From Actinosomnolentus pattersoniae (SeqCode) (lineage in GTDB: Bacteria; Actinomycetota; UBA4738), in the NCBI GenBank assembly GCA_013817655.1, contig JACDCJ010000080.1, forward strand, positions 1-8,215: a DNA stretch of 8,215 nt, in the 5' to 3' direction. The notes beneath the pieces were generated by a model. That model was not told the origin of the DNA, made no database searches, and was given only the letters and a program-made list of their open reading frames with translations. This document shows, one piece after another, positions 5,758-8,215 of this stretch. Each line of letters starts with the position of its first letter. Position 1 is the stretch's first letter. The position numbers and the translations under genes are program-made.

Positions 5758-6589
5758 GTCGCCTCCCCGAGCCATGACGATCGCGGGATCGGACTCCGGG
5801 GGCGGTGCGGGCATCCAGGCCGATCTGAAGACGTTCGCCGTGCTCGGCGTGTGGGGAACGAGCGCGATCACCTCGGTCACCGTGCAGAACACACAGGAGG
5901 TGAGCGCTGCCTCCGACATGCCCGCGGACATCGTCGCGGCGCAGATCCGGGCCGTCGCCGGAGACATCGGGCTGGACGCCGCGAAGACGGGCATGCTGTC
6001 CTCTGCCGAGATCATCTCGGCGGTATCCGGGGCGCTCGAGGAGTTGCGGATCCGCAACCTGGTCGTCGACCCCGTGTTCGTATCGAAGCATGGCTACCGG
6101 CTCCTCAGGGAGGACGCCGTGGAGTCCCTGCGAAACGAGTTGCTGCCGCTCGCGGCGCTCGTGACCCCCAACCTGGCGGAGGCGGGAGGTCTCGTGGGGT
6201 TCGACGTGACGACCGAGCGGGATATGCCACGCGCGGCCGAACGGCTCCTGGCCATGGGAGCCGCCGCCGCCCTGGTCAAGGGAGGGCACCTCGAGGGGGG
6301 GCAGGCCGACGATCTCTACGCCGACGGCGATCGTACCGAGTGGATCAGGGGCGAGCGCATCGACAGCGTCCACACCCACGGAACTGGGTGCGTTCTCTCG
6401 GCAGCCGTGGCCGCCCACCTGGCCCGTGGCGACGACCGGTTCGATGCCGTGGTGAAGGCGAAGGCCTTCGTCACCGAGGCGATACGTCACGCGCCGCGGG
6501 TCGGCCGCGGGATCGGGCCGGTGGATCCCGGCTGGAGCCTTCGAACGGGAAGTCGAAACGCTGCGGAGGTCCTCAGACGGCGCGGGTGA
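5747..6589 (+). CDS. thiD: Hydroxymethylpyrimidine/phosphomethylpyrimidine kinase
   Basis: ThiD phosphorylates hydroxymethylpyrimidine (HMP) and its monophosphate to HMP diphosphate, the pyrimidine half of thiamine phosphate. The ribokinase-like protein shows MTIAGSDSGGGAGIQADLKT at the N-terminus (substrate and glycine-rich loop), DAAKTGML (77-84), VVDPVF (106-111), VTPNLAEA (139-146), KGGH (178-181) and HTHGTGCVLSAA (209-220), where GTGC carries the catalytic cysteine and the anion hole. Length from the chosen start is 280, slightly above the usual 260-275 because of a short Arg-rich tail. The start is uncertain: TTG 5747 overlaps thiL by 11 bp and keeps the residues before the first strand (PPRAMTIAGSDS), whereas ATG 5774 would begin directly in that strand. 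Its 3' end overlaps the convergent rpmB by 17 bp. Confidence 0.92.
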   Translation: MPAESPPRAMTIAGSDSGGGAGIQADLKTFAVLGVWGTSAITSVTVQNTQEVSAASDMPADIVAAQIRAVAGDIGLDAAKTGMLSSAEIISAVSGALEELRIRNLVVDPVFVSKHGYRLLREDAVESLRNELLPLAALVTPNLAEAGGLVGFDVTTERDMPRAAERLLAMGAAAALVKGGHLEGGQADDLYADGDRTEWIRGERIDSVHTHGTGCVLSAAVAAHLARGDDRFDAVVKAKAFVTEAIRHAPRVGRGIGPVDPGWSLRTGSRNAAEVLRRRG

Positions 6590-6764
6590 CGCGGCCCGCC
6601 TTCAGGCACTTCGTGCACACGTGGATGCGGCGAGGAACGCCCTCCACCATGGCGCGGACGCGCTGGACGTTCGGATCCCACCGCCGGTTCGACCGGCGGT
6701 GGGAATGGGAGACCTTCATCCCGAATCCGGGGGTCTTTCCGCACACGTCACATACCGCTGCCAT
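6573..6764 (-). CDS. rpmB: 50S ribosomal protein L28 (zinc-type)
   Basis: This 63-residue basic protein of the large ribosomal subunit reads MAAVCDVCGKTPGFGMKVSH, then HRRSNRRWDPNVQRV, and ends HVCTKCLKAGRVTRAV. Cys5/Cys8 and Cys50/Cys53 form two CxxC pairs that should bind one zinc ion, the zinc-containing (C+) form of L28. The ATG at 6764 is preferred because bacterial homologues begin with MAAVCDVC. An in-frame ATG at 6776 has a GGAGGG about 11 bp upstream and would add MPVA. The start is 13 bp after the stop of the SpoIID-domain gene, so it may be transcribed from that gene's promoter or from one within its 3' end. The stop lies inside the last codons of the convergent thiD. Confidence 0.96.
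   Translation of the reverse strand: MAAVCDVCGKTPGFGMKVSHSHRRSNRRWDPNVQRVRAMVEGVPRRIHVCTKCLKAGRVTRAV
6676..6704. repeat. Perfect 13-bp-arm inverted repeat inside rpmB
   Basis: TCCCACCGCCGGT, then TCG, then ACCGGCGGTGGGA form a perfect GC-rich hairpin with a three-base loop. It covers the codons for the conserved L28 segment HRRSNRRWD, whose His-Arg-Arg...Arg-Arg-Trp layout can be encoded palindromically (CAC CGC CGG ... CGG CGG TGG). No T-run follows on either side, so it is not a classic terminator. It lies 87 bp past the thiD stop and could slow or end read-through, or simply reflect codon choice. Confidence 0.75.
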
Positions 6765-6777
6765 CGCAACGGGCATG

Positions 6778-8215
6778 CTACCAGCCGCCCTCCGGCTCGT
6801 CGGGGGTGGATTCCGGGGGAGTCTTCGCCTCCGGGGGCGGCTCCGGCGCCCGCCGGACAGGGGTCCGTCGCGCGATGGACACGGCCCATGCCGCCGCGAG
6901 CGCGCCAAGCAGGAGGAACAACAGGAAGGCGCCCGCGTCCGGGCCGTCCCGCTCGGACGATGCGGAGCTCGTTGCGCCCGCCCCCGGCTCTTCCGGAGCC
7001 GGGGTGAATCCAGAGGGGAGCACCTGCCCCGGCGAAGGGCCGCCGGATGTCGAGAAGGCGCCGATGACCCGCACGTCCACGGCGGGAGTTCGCACCACGT
7101 CCACCCCGTCCGTCACCACCGCCCGGACTGGAAAGACGCCCGAGGGCAGGGTGGCCGGCACGATTCCCTCCAGGGTCACAGTTCCGGCCCGGTACGTGCT
7201 CCGGGGCGTGAGGGGGACCTCGTCGACCCCCACCCGCACGATCAGTTGCGCGACCGACAGCTGGGGGAGCTCCAGCGAGACACGAAGCGTTCGTCCGGCG
7301 CGAACCAGCATGGGCGCCTTCCTGAGCTCTCCCGCTTCGATCGCGCTCGGCGGCGGGTCCGCCGCGTGCACCGTCAGCGCCCCGGCGCTCGCGACGGACC
7401 ACGGCCCGGGCCCAACCGCGGCGCCCTCCACTGAGGTTCCCGCCGTGCCGTCGACGGTCACCGAGAGCAGGCCGGTCGCCAGCCCGACCCGGATGACGTC
7501 GGGCGCCGGATGTGGCTGCGGACGAAGTCCGCCGTAGTACGCGGCAAGGATGTCGTCGTAGGCGAGCCCGCGGGCGGCTTTGCCGTAGGCGCCCCATTGC
7601 ACCATGCCGACCCCATGACCCCAGCCCCGCCCCTCCAGGACGGCTTCGGCCCCGTCCACAGCGACGGAGAACCACCTCGATGGGATCGTCTGTGGCAACC
7701 GTTGCCCTCCTTCGCCGGCCGGTGGGTAGGCCCCCGGGTCGAGGCATTCCGCCCAGGTGTTGAGGTGGTCGCGGAACTCCTCGACATCGAACGTCTCGGT
7801 CGACCCGCCGCCGGAGACGATGACCTGCGGCCCCGAGCGCCGGACGGATGCGACCGGGACGTTCGACCATTGACCCCCCGCACGAAGGAAACGCGCGAGG
7901 TCCGCGAGTGGGATCCGAAGGCGCCAAGCGGACAGAGGCGACGCCGTGTCGTCCGGTTCCTCGACCGGACGAAGGTAGGGAACCGGCGGCGTCCCGAAGA
8001 CCTCGTCGTTGCCGTAGGTCCGGCCGTTCGATGTGGAGAAATACAGTGTGTCGGCCGGCGCTCCATCCGAGAACAGGACCTGTCCGGCCGTCGCGTCCAC
8101 CGCCGCTCGCCACCGCGCGCCGAAGGGGCCGTCGGCGACGCCGAGGCCCTGATAGACCTGACACGACGCGGTCGCGCAGATGTCGTAGCCGAAGCGCTCG
8201 CCAAGGGGATCCAAC
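6778..8215 (-). CDS. SpoIID/LytB-domain protein with C-terminal membrane anchor, 5'-truncated
   Basis: The frame is open to the right edge of the window and ends in TAG at 6780-6778, leaving 478 residues of the C-terminal part. The first 230 visible residues are SpoIID/LytB domain: YDICATASCQVYQG (10-23, two cysteines), TLYFSTSNGRTYGNDEVFG (56-74), and the hallmark GRGWGHGVGMVQWGAYGKAA (195-214) followed by ILAAYYGG. In sporulating Firmicutes SpoIID is a lytic transglycosylase acting on denuded peptidoglycan; actinobacterial relatives are presumed wall-remodelling or LytB-like. A beta-rich region (about 240-385) with Ig-like strands comes next, then a Gly/Pro/Ser linker (388-425), one hydrophobic helix (about 427-448, FLLFLLLGALAAAWAVSIA), an RR-x-PVRR basic run and a Pro/Glu tail. 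The enzyme domain should therefore face outward, tethered by a C-terminal helix. The signal peptide and the start of the domain lie outside the window. rpmB follows after 13 bp. Confidence 0.88.
   Translation of the reverse strand, partial: LDPLGERFGYDICATASCQVYQGLGVADGPFGARWRAAVDATAGQVLFSDGAPADTLYFSTSNGRTYGNDEVFGTPPVPYLRPVEEPDDTASPLSAWRLRIPLADLARFLRAGGQWSNVPVASVRRSGPQVIVSGGGSTETFDVEEFRDHLNTWAECLDPGAYPPAGEGGQRLPQTIPSRWFSVAVDGAEAVLEGRGWGHGVGMVQWGAYGKAARGLAYDDILAAYYGGLRPQPHPAPDVIRVGLATGLLSVTVDGTAGTSVEGAAVGPGPWSVASAGALTVHAADPPPSAIEAGELRKAPMLVRAGRTLRVSLELPQLSVAQLIVRVGVDEVPLTPRSTYRAGTVTLEGIVPATLPSGVFPVRAVVTDGVDVVRTPAVDVRVIGAFSTSGGPSPGQVLPSGFTPAPEEPGAGATSSASSERDGPDAGAFLLFLLLGALAAAWAVSIARRTPVRRAPEPPPEAKTPPESTPDEPEGGW

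Noticed and set aside
6982..7004. Hairpin CCCCGGCTC-TTCCG-GAGCCGGGG as a terminator
   Set aside because: It lies inside the linker-coding part of the SpoIID-domain gene (Pro/Glu/Gly-rich codons) and has no T-run; repetitive codon use is a sufficient explanation.
5851..7434. 527-codon open frame on the plus strand
   Set aside because: It runs out of frame through thiD and then antisense through rpmB and the SpoIID-domain gene. Composition is dominated by Arg and Gly with no motif.
6716..8164. 482-codon open frame on the minus strand
   Set aside because: It is a second frame of the SpoIID-domain gene; its product is Arg/Gly-rich and featureless while the other frame shows GRGWGHGVGMVQWGAYG.
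1..8215. Novel defence, toxin-antitoxin, CRISPR or mobile system
   Set aside because: No repeats with spacers, no transposase, integrase, nuclease or toxin motifs, and no tRNA-linked attachment site were seen; nearly all intact genes belong to known housekeeping or envelope families.

Overview
The window is GC-rich chromosomal DNA with strong G/C bias at third codon positions, frequent GTG/TTG starts and short intergenic gaps. An uncultured or deep-branching actinobacterium fits best: the zinc-type ribosomal protein L28 (N-terminus MAAVCDVCGK, HRRSNRRW motif) and the actinobacterial style of the cupin genes point there. This is an inference from protein style, and no rRNA or tRNA is present to confirm it. 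Nothing in the window looks like a phage, an insertion sequence, a CRISPR array or a tRNA gene.

Left part, plus strand (1-1633). The 3' end of an unrecognised gene is followed by a likely two-gene unit: a stand-alone cyclic-nucleotide-binding domain protein (310-792) and a 76-residue conserved small protein with an MPCD/WP/FRSW signature (831-1061). After these comes a poorly coding stretch of about 400 bp with possible coding remnants. It ends in a truncated cupin gene (1478-1633) that runs head-on into the tail of an intact cupin gene on the other strand. This looks like a scar left by gene loss.

Middle, minus strand (1566-4580). Read from right to left: an ATP-type phosphoenolpyruvate carboxykinase (pckA), a LiaF-like three-helix membrane protein, a small two-helix membrane protein joined to it by an ATGA overlap and related to its first half, and the small cupin protein. 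Gaps of 20 bp, then a 4-bp overlap, then 77 bp suggest that at least the first three are co-transcribed.

Right part (4581-8215). A divergent intergenic region carries two mirror-image TCGCTACA(C/G)T elements that look like paired -10 boxes, one for pckA and one for the thiamine genes. Rightward come a possible leaderless 18-codon upstream ORF and then thiL and thiD, which overlap. Their products carry out pyrimidine phosphorylation and the final phosphorylation to thiamine diphosphate. Converging on thiD with a 17-bp overlap is rpmB, preceded on the minus strand by a large, 5'-truncated gene for a SpoIID/LytB-domain protein anchored by a C-terminal membrane helix. A perfect 13-bp-arm inverted repeat lies inside rpmB.

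The window is mainly housekeeping: gluconeogenesis, thiamine diphosphate synthesis, the ribosome and the envelope. I found no clear case for a new defence or mobile system. The points most worth a second look are the fused cupin scar, the divergent promoter with its leaderless mini-ORF, the duplicated membrane protein pair, the altered substrate loop of the PEP carboxykinase and the rpmB hairpin.
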